From Jatrophihabitans_A lederbergiae (GTDB lineage: Bacteria > Actinomycetota > Actinomycetes > Mycobacteriales > Jatrophihabitantaceae): a DNA stretch of 64,000 bases. Where the stretch lies: positions 1 through 64,000 of the forward strand of contig NZ_JAVREH010000001.1 in NCBI RefSeq assembly GCF_031845305.1, in the 5' to 3' direction. Shown one piece after another: positions 35,649-44,627 of the stretch. Under the pieces are notes generated by a model. The model ran no database searches, was not told the origin of the DNA, and saw only the letters and a list, made by a program, of their open reading frames with translations. Numbering within the stretch: position 1 is the first letter of the stretch; every line of letters begins with the position of its first letter. The translations under genes and the position numbers were made by a program.

Positions 35649-37142
35649 ATGACTGCCGTAGCGCCCCGGCCGACCGGGCTGTCCGCCGACTTCGACTCAC
35701 TCGATCCTGCCACCGGTGAGGTGCTCGCCAGCTTTCCGGTCGACGGCGCCGAGCAGGTCACCGCTGCGGTGCAACGCGCCCGGACGGCCGCCCGCTGGTG
35801 GGCCGAGGTCGGCGAGCCGGCTCGCCGCAGCCGGCTGCGGGCCTGGCGCGCCATCCTCGTCCAGCGCACCGACGAGCTGGCGCGACTGATCCACCGTGAG
35901 AACGGCAAGCCCTTCGACGACGCGGTCGTCGAGGTGACCATCGTCATTGCGCACCTGGCCTGGGCAGCCAGCCATGCCCGCAAGGTCCTCGGCAAGCACC
36001 GGGTCAACCCGGGCGTGCTCGCGGCGAACCATGCCGCCACTCTGGAGTACCTGCCTTTCGGCGTGGTGGGTGTGATCGGACCGTGGAATTATCCGGTGCA
36101 CACCCCGATGGGATCGATCTCCTATGCCCTCGCCGCCGGCAACGCCGTGGTGTTCAAGCCCAGCGAGTACACCCCGGCGGTCGGCCGGTGGCTGGTGGAC
36201 AGCTTCGCCGAGGTGGTGCCCGAGCAGCCGGTGCTCCAGCTGGTCACCGGCTTCGGCGACACCGGAGCCGCACTCTGTTCCGCGGGTGTGGACAAGGTCG
36301 CCTTCACCGGCTCGGCCGCGACCGGGCGGCGGGTGATGGCCACCTGCGCCGAGACGCTCACCCCCTGCGTGGTGGAGTGCGGCGGCAAGGACGCCCTCAT
36401 CGTCGCCGCGGATGCCGACCTCGACCTGGCCGCCGAGCAGACCGTCTGGGGTGCCATGTCCAACGCCGGCCAGACCTGTGCCGGTGTCGAGCGGGTGTAC
36501 GTCGAGGCGCCCATCTACGACGAGTTCGTCGCCAAGGTGACGGCCCAGTCCCAGCTGCTGCGAACCGGCGGGGCAGCTGCCAGCTACGGGCCCATCACCA
36601 TGCCTGGGCAGGTCGCGGTGATCAGCCGGCACATCGAGGACGCGCTGGCCGCCGGCGGACGGGCGCTGGTCGGTGGACCGGAATCCGTACGGGCCCCGTA
36701 CGTCGACCCGGTCGTGCTGGTCGACGTCCCCGCCGACTGCACGGCCATGACGGAGGAGACCTTCGGCCCGACCGTCACGATCGCCAAGGTCGCCGACGTG
36801 GACGAGGCCGTGACGGCGGCCAATTCCGGCTCCTACGGCCTCGGTGCGTCCGTTTTCAGCCGCAAGCGTGGACGCGAGATCGCCGGGCGCATCGATGCCG
36901 GCATGGTCAGCGTCAACTCGGTGCTGACCTATGCCTCGGTTCCCGGACTGCCGTGGGGCGGCAGCAAGGAATCCGGCTTCGGGCGGATCCACGGCCCGGA
37001 CGGCCTGCGCGAGTTCGCCCGATCGCGTGCCATCACCAGCGAGCGGTTCCCGATCCCGCTCAAGATCACCACCTTCCAGCGTGGCGAGAAGGCCATCGAG
37101 CAGCTGCGCCAGCTCGCCAGTACCCGCTGGGGACGCGGCTGA
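35649..37142 (+). CDS. Aldehyde dehydrogenase (NAD(P)-dependent)
   Basis: The 497-residue enzyme oxidises an aldehyde to the acid. Visible are GVVGVIGPWNYPVHTPMGSI (cofactor site), KPSEYTP, FTGSAATGRRV, the general base in TPCVVECGGKDALIV near 243, the nucleophile in NAGQTCAGVERVYV near 277, and EETFGPTVTIAKV. The C-terminal extension past the core (PLKITTFQRGEKAIEQL) resembles membrane-proximal ALDHs for long-chain aldehydes. The substrate is not predictable. It starts 50 bp after nucS with its own leaderless-type promoter. Confidence 0.94.
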   Translation: MTAVAPRPTGLSADFDSLDPATGEVLASFPVDGAEQVTAAVQRARTAARWWAEVGEPARRSRLRAWRAILVQRTDELARLIHRENGKPFDDAVVEVTIVIAHLAWAASHARKVLGKHRVNPGVLAANHAATLEYLPFGVVGVIGPWNYPVHTPMGSISYALAAGNAVVFKPSEYTPAVGRWLVDSFAEVVPEQPVLQLVTGFGDTGAALCSAGVDKVAFTGSAATGRRVMATCAETLTPCVVECGGKDALIVAADADLDLAAEQTVWGAMSNAGQTCAGVERVYVEAPIYDEFVAKVTAQSQLLRTGGAAASYGPITMPGQVAVISRHIEDALAAGGRALVGGPESVRAPYVDPVVLVDVPADCTAMTEETFGPTVTIAKVADVDEAVTAANSGSYGLGASVFSRKRGREIAGRIDAGMVSVNSVLTYASVPGLPWGGSKESGFGRIHGPDGLREFARSRAITSERFPIPLKITTFQRGEKAIEQLRQLASTRWGRG

Positions 37143-37323
37143 GCGGGCGGTGGAGGCCGCCCTCGCTGTGAGCCTCGCCCCAACGCACCCCATCGCCCTG
37201 CGCCCAGCGGTTACGGTCTGGCAAGCCTTCGACCGCTGGCGGAGACCGGCGTGGCGAAGGAGCGAGGCCACCCGATCGAGAAGAGCACGAACACAGCAGT
37301 CGCCAGATCCGAAGGAGCAACCT

Positions 37324-38259
37324 ATGGCCGTCGCAGGCTTGCCGGCAGTAGTGGCACGCAACGACCTGCCGGAACGGGTCACCATCTGTGAGGTGGGACC
37401 GCGCGACGGACTGCAGAACGAGTCGGCGATCGTGCCGGTCGGCGTGAAACTGGAGTTCCTGGACCGCCTCGTCGCGGCCGGTCACCGGGTGGTCGAGGCC
37501 ACCAGCTTCGTGCATCCCAAGTGGGTTCCGCAGCTGGCCGACGCCGAGGAGCTGCTGAGCGCGCTGGACCGGCACCCGGGCGTCCGCTATCCCGTCCTGG
37601 TGCCCAATGCGAAGGGCCTGTCCCGGGCGCTCGCCGCCGGCGTGGACGAGATCGCCATCTTCGGCAGCGCCACCGAGACCTTCGCCCAGCGCAACCTCAA
37701 CCGCAGCGTCGCCGAGTCGATCGAGATGTTCGCCCCGGTGGTCGCCACCGCCCGGGACCGCGGCCTGCGAGTACGGGCATACCTGTCCATGTGCTTCGGC
37801 GATCCCTGGGAGGGACCCGTGCCGTTGCGGCAGGTGGCCGACGCGGCCGTGGCCTTGATGAGCCTCGGATGTACCGAGCTCAGCCTGGGCGACACCATCG
37901 GCGTCGCGACCCCGGGACAGGTTCGGGCGCTGCTCCATGCCGTGTCGGATGCCGGTGTCGGACTGGAGCAGGTTGCGGTGCATTTCCACGACACCTACGG
38001 CCAGGCGCTGGCCAATACCCTGGCGGCGCTGGAATCGGGAATCAGCATCGTGGACGCCTCGGCCGGTGGCCTGGGCGGCTGCCCGTACGCCGAGAGCGCC
38101 ACCGGCAACCTGGCCACCGAGGACCTGGTGTGGCAGCTGGACGGGCTCGGCATCGAGACCGGTGTCGACCTGGGCACGCTGGTCGAGACGAGTGTCTGGA
38201 TGGCGCGCCAGCTCGGCCGGCCGAGCCCGTCCCGGGTGGTGCAGGCCCTCGGCGGCTGA
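37324..38259 (+). CDS. Hydroxymethylglutaryl-CoA lyase family protein
   Basis: The 311-residue TIM-barrel metal enzyme of the DRE-TIM group cleaves HMG-CoA to acetyl-CoA and acetoacetate, the last step of leucine breakdown. Motifs are VTICEVGPRDGLQNE, TSFVHPKWVPQLADAEE, AYLSMCFGDPWEGPV, VHFHDTYGQALANTL and the signature GGLGGCPYAESATGNLATED with the catalytic Cys. ATG 37324 has GAAGGAGCAACCT before it. The 181 bp upstream carry no gene. A related activity on another 3-hydroxy-acyl-CoA is possible. Confidence 0.92.
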   Translation: MAVAGLPAVVARNDLPERVTICEVGPRDGLQNESAIVPVGVKLEFLDRLVAAGHRVVEATSFVHPKWVPQLADAEELLSALDRHPGVRYPVLVPNAKGLSRALAAGVDEIAIFGSATETFAQRNLNRSVAESIEMFAPVVATARDRGLRVRAYLSMCFGDPWEGPVPLRQVADAAVALMSLGCTELSLGDTIGVATPGQVRALLHAVSDAGVGLEQVAVHFHDTYGQALANTLAALESGISIVDASAGGLGGCPYAESATGNLATEDLVWQLDGLGIETGVDLGTLVETSVWMARQLGRPSPSRVVQALGG

Positions 38260-38375
38260 CCGCCCACTGCGGCTGGCTGCTGCACGCCCACGGGCTTGGC
38301 CGGCTGACGGGCCGGCGCTTCGGCCGGCGCAGTTCGCGGACCGGGCCACGGCGCGGGTACGTAAACTCCACTCCT

Positions 38376-38717
38376 GTGCCACGCCGCAACTCACCTCCCC
38401 GTCGCCGCGGCCGGACGCCCGTCGCTGAGACGAGCGCACGCGAGGGCTCGCATACCGGGGGCGTCGGCGAGCGCTCGGAGTCCTGGCGCGGGATCGAGTA
38501 CCGGGTCCGCTCGGTGAGCGGTTCGGGCTCCGCCGGGCCGTATCGGTGTCCGGGCTGTGATCAGCTGCTGGCCGCAAGCATCCCGCATGTCGTCGCATGG
38601 CCGGCCGACGACCTGGATGCCTCGGATCGCAGGCACTGGCACAGTGGGTGCTGGACCGCTCGCGCCCGGCGCGCCCCGGGTGTTCAGCGCAGCCGCAACG
38701 CTCCCCGTTACGGCTAG
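38376..38717 (+). CDS. Small basic actinobacterial protein with a Cys/His zinc-ribbon-like site
   Basis: The 113-residue protein starts with about 20 residues rich in Arg and Pro, then WRGIEYRVRSVSGSGSAGPY, RCPGCDQLL, PHVVAWPADD and RRHWHSGCWTARARR. The Cys pair and the later His and Cys could bind one zinc. I recall similar short proteins in many actinobacteria, often labelled ATP/GTP-binding without proof. GTG 38376 has TAAACT eight bases upstream and no Shine-Dalgarno. Its 3' end overlaps the opposing DivIVA-like gene by 4 bp. Confidence 0.8.
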   Translation: MPRRNSPPRRRGRTPVAETSAREGSHTGGVGERSESWRGIEYRVRSVSGSGSAGPYRCPGCDQLLAASIPHVVAWPADDLDASDRRHWHSGCWTARARRAPGVQRSRNAPRYG

Positions 38718-39706
38718 CTGCCGGTGCTGGTAATGACCTCGCCGAGCCGGGCATGCAGTTCGCGCAGAGCCTGGTGGGTCTGCGCACGCTCTGCGTCCAG
38801 CGCGGCGGCGCGCGCGTGGGCCTGCGCGACGAGGTCGTCGGCAGCAGCCTTTGCCGCGGCGCGCTCCTGCCGGGTGTCCCGGTCGGCGGCGCTGCGGCGA
38901 CCGCGCAGCGTGATCTCGAAATCCTCTTCGGCGGTCCGGATGCGGGCCGCCGACGCCGCCTCGGCCTCGGCGCGCGCGGCGGCGGATTCGGCGTTCAACC
39001 GGTCCCGCTCAGCCGTCGCGGTCGCCAGCAGTTCCGCCGTCTGCGCTTCCACGGTGTCGACCAGCCGGTTGGCCTCCGTGGTGGCGGTCTCGATCCGCCG
39101 GTTGGCCTCGGCGGTGGCCGTGTCAACGAGACGCGCCGCCTCGACGATGGCCGTCTCGACCAGGCGTGCTGCCTCCGCCCGGGCCTTCTCCAGCTCGGAG
39201 GCCCCCTGGGTCCTTGCCTGGGCCAGCTTCTGATCGGCCTCGGCGGAGCGCTGCGAGGCGTTGGCGGTCAGCCGCTGCTGTTCCGCGGCGGCGTCACCGC
39301 GGACCCGCTCCGCGTCCGCCCGGGCCGCGGCGAGCACCCGTTCGGCTTCTTCTTCAGCGCCGCGGCGGGTCTGCGCCGCCTCTTCGGTGGCCAGCCGCAG
39401 CATCTCGTGGATGCGCCCGGAGACATTGGCCGCGGTGGTGGCGGCGCTCGGTGCGGCGGTGGCCTTGGCCGCCTGCTGCCGAAGAGACTCGATATGGGCC
39501 TCTCTGCTGGCCAGCTGAGCGGCGCGGTCGGCGCCGGCGGCCAGCGCGGCGTCACGGGCCGCGGTCAGCTCGGCGATCTCGGTGCTGGCCCGGGACACGT
39601 AGTCGTCGACTTGCCGCTTGTCGTAGCCGCGAATGCCCACATCGAAGAAGGGCTGGTCGCTATCGAGTATCGGCAGTAACTCTGTGCTGTGATCCTCTGC
39701 TGCCAT
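38714..39706 (-). CDS. DivIVA-domain coiled-coil protein
   Basis: In this 330-residue protein, residues ~15-50 hold a DivIVA-like membrane-targeting motif, FFDVGIRGYDKRQVDDYVSR, known from Wag31 and similar polar growth proteins. The rest is one long Ala/Glu/Arg coiled coil with heptads and imperfect repeats of the type AARLVETAIVEAARLVDTAT. It probably forms a cytoskeletal or membrane scaffold, perhaps at curved poles. It lacks the C-terminal features of Wag31, so it is likely a paralogue rather than the essential growth protein. ATG 39706 has no strong ribosome site. Confidence 0.85.
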   Translation of the reverse strand: MAAEDHSTELLPILDSDQPFFDVGIRGYDKRQVDDYVSRASTEIAELTAARDAALAAGADRAAQLASREAHIESLRQQAAKATAAPSAATTAANVSGRIHEMLRLATEEAAQTRRGAEEEAERVLAAARADAERVRGDAAAEQQRLTANASQRSAEADQKLAQARTQGASELEKARAEAARLVETAIVEAARLVDTATAEANRRIETATTEANRLVDTVEAQTAELLATATAERDRLNAESAAARAEAEAASAARIRTAEEDFEITLRGRRSAADRDTRQERAAAKAAADDLVAQAHARAAALDAERAQTHQALRELHARLGEVITSTGS

Positions 39707-39793
39707 GTGTCCATGTTCCCACGCCCGGGGGAGGAGGAGCGGTCTCGTTCATGCGTGTCCTATACCAAAATGGTCCACCTCAGGCGTCCCGAA

Positions 39794-40207
39794 TCACACA
39801 GCCGGCTCGACCAGCTCGATCAGCACTCCGCCGGCGTCCTTGGGATTGACGAAGTTCACGCGAGAGTTCGAGGTTCCGCGCCGGGGCTCGTCGAACAGCA
39901 GGCGCAGGCCCTTGCCCCGAAGCTCGGCGCTGGTGGCTACCAGGTCGTCGACCGTGTAGGCCAATTGCTGCATTCCCGGACCCCGGCGGCCGAGGAACTT
40001 GGCGATCGTCGAGTCGGCGTTCAGCGGCGCCAGCAGCTGGATGCGGGTGGTGCCGTCGCCGACCGCCAGCATGGCCTCGCGTACCCCCTGCTCCTCGTTC
40101 ACCTCCTCGTGCACGCTGTGGATTCCGAAGGTGGCGCGGTAGAACTCCAGCGCCTCGTCCAGATCCGGGACGGCGAGGCCCACGTGGTCGATTCGCAAGA
40201 TGGTCAC
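39794..40207 (-). CDS. mce: Methylmalonyl-CoA epimerase
   Basis: The 137-residue vicinal-oxygen-chelate enzyme converts (2S)- to (2R)-methylmalonyl-CoA for the B12-dependent mutase. Motifs are RIDHVGLAVPDLDEALEFY (first metal His), GDGTTRIQLLAPL, GPGMQQLAYTVDDL, and the late Glu in GGVLIELVEPAV. GTG 40207 has AGAGGAG upstream. It is divergent from the thiolase gene across 227 bp. That pairing of an epimerase with a thiolase is common in actinobacteria. Confidence 0.95.
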   Translation of the reverse strand: MTILRIDHVGLAVPDLDEALEFYRATFGIHSVHEEVNEEQGVREAMLAVGDGTTRIQLLAPLNADSTIAKFLGRRGPGMQQLAYTVDDLVATSAELRGKGLRLLFDEPRRGTSNSRVNFVNPKDAGGVLIELVEPAV

Positions 40208-40434
40208 GGGCGAGCTCCTCTTCTGAAGGATCCTCTGTAAGAGCGATCCGATCCGCGCGGTTGGCTCATGGTGGCTGCCGCACCCTGCTCACGAGAAGCC
40301 CGCGTGGCGCGACTCATAGCTCTCGGGGTCTGTGCTGTCGCGTCTGGGTCGATACCCTTGGTGCACCGTTCCCGCGTCCGGACCGACGCGGCGATCAGGC
40401 AGCCGGTTGGGTCGCTGCCGCTCTGGAGGATCAG

Positions 40435-41625
40435 ATGTCAGGAACCACGTCAGTTCTCGTAGCCGGCGCCCGGACCCCGATGGGACGACTGCTCGGCTCG
40501 CTCAAGGACTTCTCGGCCGCGGACCTCGGTGGTATCGCGATCAAGGCCGCGCTGGACAAGGCCGGCGTCGCTCCGGAACAGGTCCAGTACGTGATCATGG
40601 GCCAGGTGCTGCAGGCGGGCACCGGGCAGGGGCCGGCGCGCCAGGCGGCGGCCAAGGGCGGCATCCCGCTCACGGTGCCGGCGGTCGCGATCAACAAGCT
40701 GTGTCTGTCGGGCATCAACGCCATCGCCCTCGCCGATCAGCTGATCCGTGCCGGCGAATACGACATCGTGGTGGCCGGCGGCCAGGAGTCGATGACCCAG
40801 GCCCCGCACCTGCTGGCCGGCTCCCGCGAGGGCTACAAGTACGGCGACGTGCCGCTGCGCGACCACATGGCCTACGACGGCCTCTGGGATGCCTTCACCG
40901 ACCAGGCGATGGGTGCTCTCACCGAGGACGCGAACAAGGCCGACACCGAGTTCAGTCGCGAGGAGCAGGACGCGTTCGCCGCTCGCAGCCACCAGCTCGC
41001 CGCTCAGGGTTGGAAGAACGGCGTGTTCGACGACGAGGTCGTTCCGGTGCAGATCCCGCAGCGTAAGGGCGACGCGCTCGAGTTCCGCTACGACGAGGGC
41101 GTCCGCGCCGACACCACGGTGGAATCACTCGCCCGGCTGCGCCCGGCGTTCCGCAAGGACGGCACCATCACCGCCGGGTCGGCCTCGCAGATCTCCGACG
41201 GTGCCGCCGCGGTCGTGGTGATGAGCAAGGCCAAGGCAGAAGAGCTGGGACTGAGCTGGCTTGCCGAGATCGGCGCTGCCGGTTCGGTCGCCGGACCGGA
41301 TTCCAGCCTGCAGTCCCAGCCGGCCAACGCGATCCGGGCGGCGGTCGCCAAGGAGGGCATCTCGGTCGAGGACCTGGATCTGATCGAGATCAACGAGGCG
41401 TTCGCGGCCGTCGGGCTGGCGTCGTCCAAGCAGCTCGGGATCGACCCCGAGATCGTGAACGTCAACGGCGGCGCCATCGCCGTCGGTCACCCGATCGGCA
41501 TGTCCGGCACCCGGATCGCCCTGCACCTGGCACTGGAACTGCAGCGTCGCGGCGGCGGTGTCGGGGTGGCGGCGCTGTGCGGTGGCGGTGGCCAGGGCGA
41601 CGCCCTGATCCTGCGCGTTCCGTGA
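40435..41625 (+). CDS. Acetyl-CoA acetyltransferase (thiolase)
   Basis: The 396-residue enzyme condenses or cleaves acetoacetyl-CoA. The acylated Cys lies in INKLCLSGINAIALADQLI near residue 90; GGQESMTQAPHLL, EINEAFAAV, GGAIAVGHPIGMSGTRI (catalytic His near 352) and VAALCGGGGQGDALIL (second Cys near 382) complete the family. ATG 40435 follows CTGGAGGATCAG; a longer frame from 40261 has no site. The adjacent glutaryl-CoA dehydrogenase gene converges, 7 bp away. Confidence 0.96.
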   Translation: MSGTTSVLVAGARTPMGRLLGSLKDFSAADLGGIAIKAALDKAGVAPEQVQYVIMGQVLQAGTGQGPARQAAAKGGIPLTVPAVAINKLCLSGINAIALADQLIRAGEYDIVVAGGQESMTQAPHLLAGSREGYKYGDVPLRDHMAYDGLWDAFTDQAMGALTEDANKADTEFSREEQDAFAARSHQLAAQGWKNGVFDDEVVPVQIPQRKGDALEFRYDEGVRADTTVESLARLRPAFRKDGTITAGSASQISDGAAAVVVMSKAKAEELGLSWLAEIGAAGSVAGPDSSLQSQPANAIRAAVAKEGISVEDLDLIEINEAFAAVGLASSKQLGIDPEIVNVNGGAIAVGHPIGMSGTRIALHLALELQRRGGGVGVAALCGGGGQGDALILRVP

Positions 41626-41632
41626 CCAGAGT

Positions 41633-42838
41633 TCAGCGGTAGGCGGAAATGCCCGTCAGCTGCTGCCCCAGCACCAACGTGTGCACCTCGTGCGTCCCCT
41701 CGTAGGTGTAGACCGTCTCGAGGTTCACCGCATGCCGTAGCGGCGAGTATTCCGTCGTGATGCCGGAACCACCCAGGATGCTGCGCGCCTCCCGGCAGAC
41801 CTCCAGCGCCGAGCGGACGTTCGAGAACTTGCCGTAGCTGATCTGGTGCGGCTGGATCTCGTGAGCGTCCTTGAGCTCGGCCAGCCGGCGCGCCACCAGT
41901 TGCATGTTCTGCACGGTGACCGCCAGCTCGGCGAGCTTGCGCTGGGTCAGCTGGAAGGACGAGATCGGCTTGCCGAACTGGATGCGGGTGTCGGCGTAGT
42001 CCAGCGCGCTGGCCAGGGCGTCCCGGGCCGCGCCCACCACTCCGCTGACGATGCCGAACCGGGCCTCGGTGAGGCAGCCGAGCGGCGCCTTCAGACCCCT
42101 GGCCTCCGGCAGCTGGGCGCTGGCCGGCAGCCGCACCTCGTCGAAGCTCAGCTCCGAGGTGATCGAGGCTCGCAGCGAGATCTTGTGGTGCACGTCCGAG
42201 CTGGTGAACCCGGGCGTGCCCTGCTCCACGAGGAAGCCGCGCACCCCGTCATCGGTGCGCGCCCACACCACGGCGACGTCTGAGATCGAGCCGTTGGTGA
42301 TCCACATCTTGGAGCCGTGCAGGATCCAGTCCGCGTGCTCACCGCTGCCGTCCCGGCGGGCGTAGGTGCGCATCGAGCCGGGGTCCGAACCGGCGTCAGG
42401 CTCGGTGAGCCCGAAGCAGCCGATGGCCTCACCGCGTGCCATCCGGGGGAGCCACTGCTGCTTCTGCTCCTCGCTGCCGTAGGCGTGGATTGCGTACATC
42501 GCCAGCGAGCCCTGGACGCTGACCAGCGAGCGCAGGCCGGAGTCGACCGCCTCGATCTCGGTGCAGGCGAGGGCGTACTGGCTAGGCTTGGCCCCGGCGC
42601 AGTCGTAGCCCTCCAGGTGCATCCCGAGCACACCCAGCTTGCCGAACTCCAGTGCCAGTTCACGCGCCGGCAGGGTGCCGGCCTCGAACCACTCGGCGAT
42701 GTGCGGGCGCAATTGCTCCGTGGCGAACTGGCGAATCGTGTCGCGGATCAGCCGATCGTCGCTGTCCAGCGTCTGGTCGAGGCCGAGTAGGTCCAGACGG
42801 CCGAGCGCATCGAAGTTGGCCTGGGTGGGGGTGCTCAT
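41633..42838 (-). CDS. Glutaryl-CoA dehydrogenase-type acyl-CoA dehydrogenase
   Basis: The 401-residue flavoenzyme oxidises and decarboxylates glutaryl-CoA to crotonyl-CoA in lysine and tryptophan breakdown. Family marks are CFGLTEPDAGSDPGSMRT, GSKMWITNGSISDVAVVWA, RFGIVSGVVGAARDAL, QFGKPISSFQLTQ, and the catalytic Glu in YTYEGTHEVHTLVLGQ near 377. The THEVH end and the decarboxylase-type core fit GCDH better than ordinary acyl-CoA dehydrogenases. ATG 42838 has TATCGT six bases upstream and no Shine-Dalgarno. It is divergent from a MarR gene that may control it. Confidence 0.93.
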   Translation of the reverse strand: MSTPTQANFDALGRLDLLGLDQTLDSDDRLIRDTIRQFATEQLRPHIAEWFEAGTLPARELALEFGKLGVLGMHLEGYDCAGAKPSQYALACTEIEAVDSGLRSLVSVQGSLAMYAIHAYGSEEQKQQWLPRMARGEAIGCFGLTEPDAGSDPGSMRTYARRDGSGEHADWILHGSKMWITNGSISDVAVVWARTDDGVRGFLVEQGTPGFTSSDVHHKISLRASITSELSFDEVRLPASAQLPEARGLKAPLGCLTEARFGIVSGVVGAARDALASALDYADTRIQFGKPISSFQLTQRKLAELAVTVQNMQLVARRLAELKDAHEIQPHQISYGKFSNVRSALEVCREARSILGGSGITTEYSPLRHAVNLETVYTYEGTHEVHTLVLGQQLTGISAYR

Positions 42839-42844
42839 GCGGCC

Positions 42845-42850
42845 ACGATA
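42845..42850 (-). promoter_or_regulatory. Putative -10 box of a leaderless promoter (glutaryl-CoA dehydrogenase)
   Basis: On the minus strand TATCGT, then GGCCGC, then the ATG. It is divergent from a similar box for the MarR gene 48 bp away. Confidence 0.45.
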
Positions 42851-42897
42851 CGTCCTGGCGTGCCAGCGGGCGGGGCGCTTGCCGAGCGGGGTGTCGA

Positions 42898-42903
42898 TAG
42901 GCT
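42898..42903 (+). promoter_or_regulatory. Putative -10 box of a leaderless promoter (MarR gene)
   Basis: TAGGCT, then seven bases, then ATG 42911. There is no ribosome binding site. Confidence 0.4.
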
Positions 42904-42910
42904 GTCGGCC

Positions 42911-43426
42911 ATGTCGGAACCCCTGCCGTTCGATCCCGTCGAGCGAGCGGGTGATTCCTGGGCCAAGCACTATCCCGACGCAGGGGAGTCCGTCTACGCC
43001 TCGATGCGCGCGGTGACCTCGATCATGCGCGCGCAGCAGATCCTGATCGCCGGCCTGGACGCGGACCTGCGCCCGTTCGGGCTGACCTTCTCGCGTTACG
43101 AGGCGCTGATCCTGCTGACGTTCTCGTCCTCCGGCGCGCTGCCGCTGTCCAAGATCGGTGAGCGCCTTCAGGTGCACGCCACCAGCGTCACCAATGTCAT
43201 CGACCGGCTGGAGGTCTCGGGGCTGGTGCGGCGCGAGCCCAACCCCAGGGACGGACGCGGCACGCTGGCCGTCATCACCGACGAGGGACGCCGGGTCGCC
43301 GGCGAGGCCACCCAGCAGCTGCACAAGAACCGGTTCGGCCTAGAGGGGCTGGACCATGACGACCTGCAGCGGCTGTTCGCCATCCTGCGCCGGTTGCGGA
43401 TCGACGCCGGTGACTTCGTCGACTGA
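42911..43426 (+). CDS. MarR-family transcriptional regulator
   Basis: The 171-residue protein has a central winged helix: LTFSRYEALILLTFSSSGAL, LPLSKIGERLQVHATSVTNV as the helix-turn-helix, RLEVSGLVRREPNPRDGRG as the wing, then ITDEGRRVAGEA. The dimer helices flank it. A Trp-Ala-Lys-His-Tyr-Pro segment lies near the start. Being divergent from the glutaryl-CoA dehydrogenase gene with only 72 bp between, it probably controls both and may sense an acyl-CoA or aromatic ligand; the ligand is inference. Confidence 0.92.
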   Translation: MSEPLPFDPVERAGDSWAKHYPDAGESVYASMRAVTSIMRAQQILIAGLDADLRPFGLTFSRYEALILLTFSSSGALPLSKIGERLQVHATSVTNVIDRLEVSGLVRREPNPRDGRGTLAVITDEGRRVAGEATQQLHKNRFGLEGLDHDDLQRLFAILRRLRIDAGDFVD

Positions 43427-43550
43427 TTGGCCGCGCCGCATCCCGCCTTTCGCGTCTCACCTGTCCGGGAATGCCCGCCGCGGATGCTGCCTTGTCCCAT
43501 GAGGCATCAATCGGCCCGCATGAGGCACCAATCGACTTCGGGAGACTTTT

Positions 43551-44375
43551 ATGAGCGCAGATAATGACGTTGTGTCCGCTGGTCAATCCGGCACGTTCGA
43601 GATTGCCGGCAAGCCCGTCCACCGACTCGGTTTCGGAGCGATGCGGCTGACCGGGCCCGGCATCTGGGGTGAGCCCGCGGACCGCGTCGAGGCCGTTGCC
43701 GTCGTCCGCCGCGCCGTGGAGCTCGGCGTGGACTTTCTCGACACCGCCGATTCCTACGGCCCCGGCATCAGTGAAGAGATCATCGCCGAGGCGCTACATC
43801 CGTACCCAGACGCCATCCTGGTAGCCACCAAGGCAGGCCTAACGCGGACCGGCCCGGACCAGTGGACCCCGGTCGGCCGCCCGGCCTACCTGCGCCAGCA
43901 GGCCGAGTTGTCGCTGCGGCGGCTCAAACTCGACCGGATCGAGCTCTTCCAGCTGCACCGCATCGACCCCGACGTCCCGCTGGCAGACCAGGTCGGCGAG
44001 CTGAAGGCACTGCAGGACGAGGGCAAGATCGGCGCGATCGGCCTGTCCGAGGTGACGGTGGACGAGATCAAGGCGGCTCGCGAGATCGCCGAGATCGCCA
44101 CCGTGCAGAATCTGTACAACCTGACGACCCGGCAGTCCGAGGCTGTGCTGGAGTACGCCACAGCCGAGGGCATCGGCTTCATCCCGTGGTTCCCGATCGC
44201 CGCCGGTGACCTGGCCAAGCCGGGTGGTCCCGTCGACACGATCGCGCACGCCACCGGCGCCACGCCGTCCCAGGTAGCGCTGGCCTGGCTCCTCGCGAAG
44301 TCCCCGGTCGTGCTCCCGATTCCCGGCACGTCGAAGGTCTCGCACCTGGAAGAGAACGTCGGCGCGCAGCCGTGA
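43551..44375 (+). CDS. Aldo/keto reductase, C-terminus cut by a likely one-base deletion
   Basis: The NADPH-dependent oxidoreductase has FLDTADSYGPGISEEIIAEA (catalytic Asp and Tyr), ATKAGLTR (Lys), IELFQLHRID (His), IGLSEVTVDEI and LPIPGTSKVSHLEENVG. After that the frame ends with QP-stop at 44375. In the next frame the expected tail continues, VTLTPEQVEELTNAVS, to a TGA at 44420-44422. One G missing near 44363 explains this. The lost ~16 residues form the last helix. It could be a real mutation or a sequencing error. ATG 43551 lies 125 bp after the MarR gene. The substrate is unknown. Confidence 0.9.
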   Translation: MSADNDVVSAGQSGTFEIAGKPVHRLGFGAMRLTGPGIWGEPADRVEAVAVVRRAVELGVDFLDTADSYGPGISEEIIAEALHPYPDAILVATKAGLTRTGPDQWTPVGRPAYLRQQAELSLRRLKLDRIELFQLHRIDPDVPLADQVGELKALQDEGKIGAIGLSEVTVDEIKAAREIAEIATVQNLYNLTTRQSEAVLEYATAEGIGFIPWFPIAAGDLAKPGGPVDTIAHATGATPSQVALAWLLAKSPVVLPIPGTSKVSHLEENVGAQP

Positions 44376-44627
44376 CGCTCACGCCGGAGCAGGTCGAGGA
44401 ACTCACCAACGCGGTGAGCTGACCCCCGGTGGACTGCCTGACCGCAGACCGCTGAGTCCTTCACCGTGTGCATGCGGAATCGTGTGCATGCGGACCGAAT
44501 CGCCCGCGTCCTAGACTTACCTCGGCAGGCCCCATGCGTGGGCCTGCACCGCTGGGTGGCTGCCTTCCGCAGGCGAATCCCCGGGGCGGTGACAACGGGC
44601 TCAGCCCCAACCTGGAAAATGAGAGCT

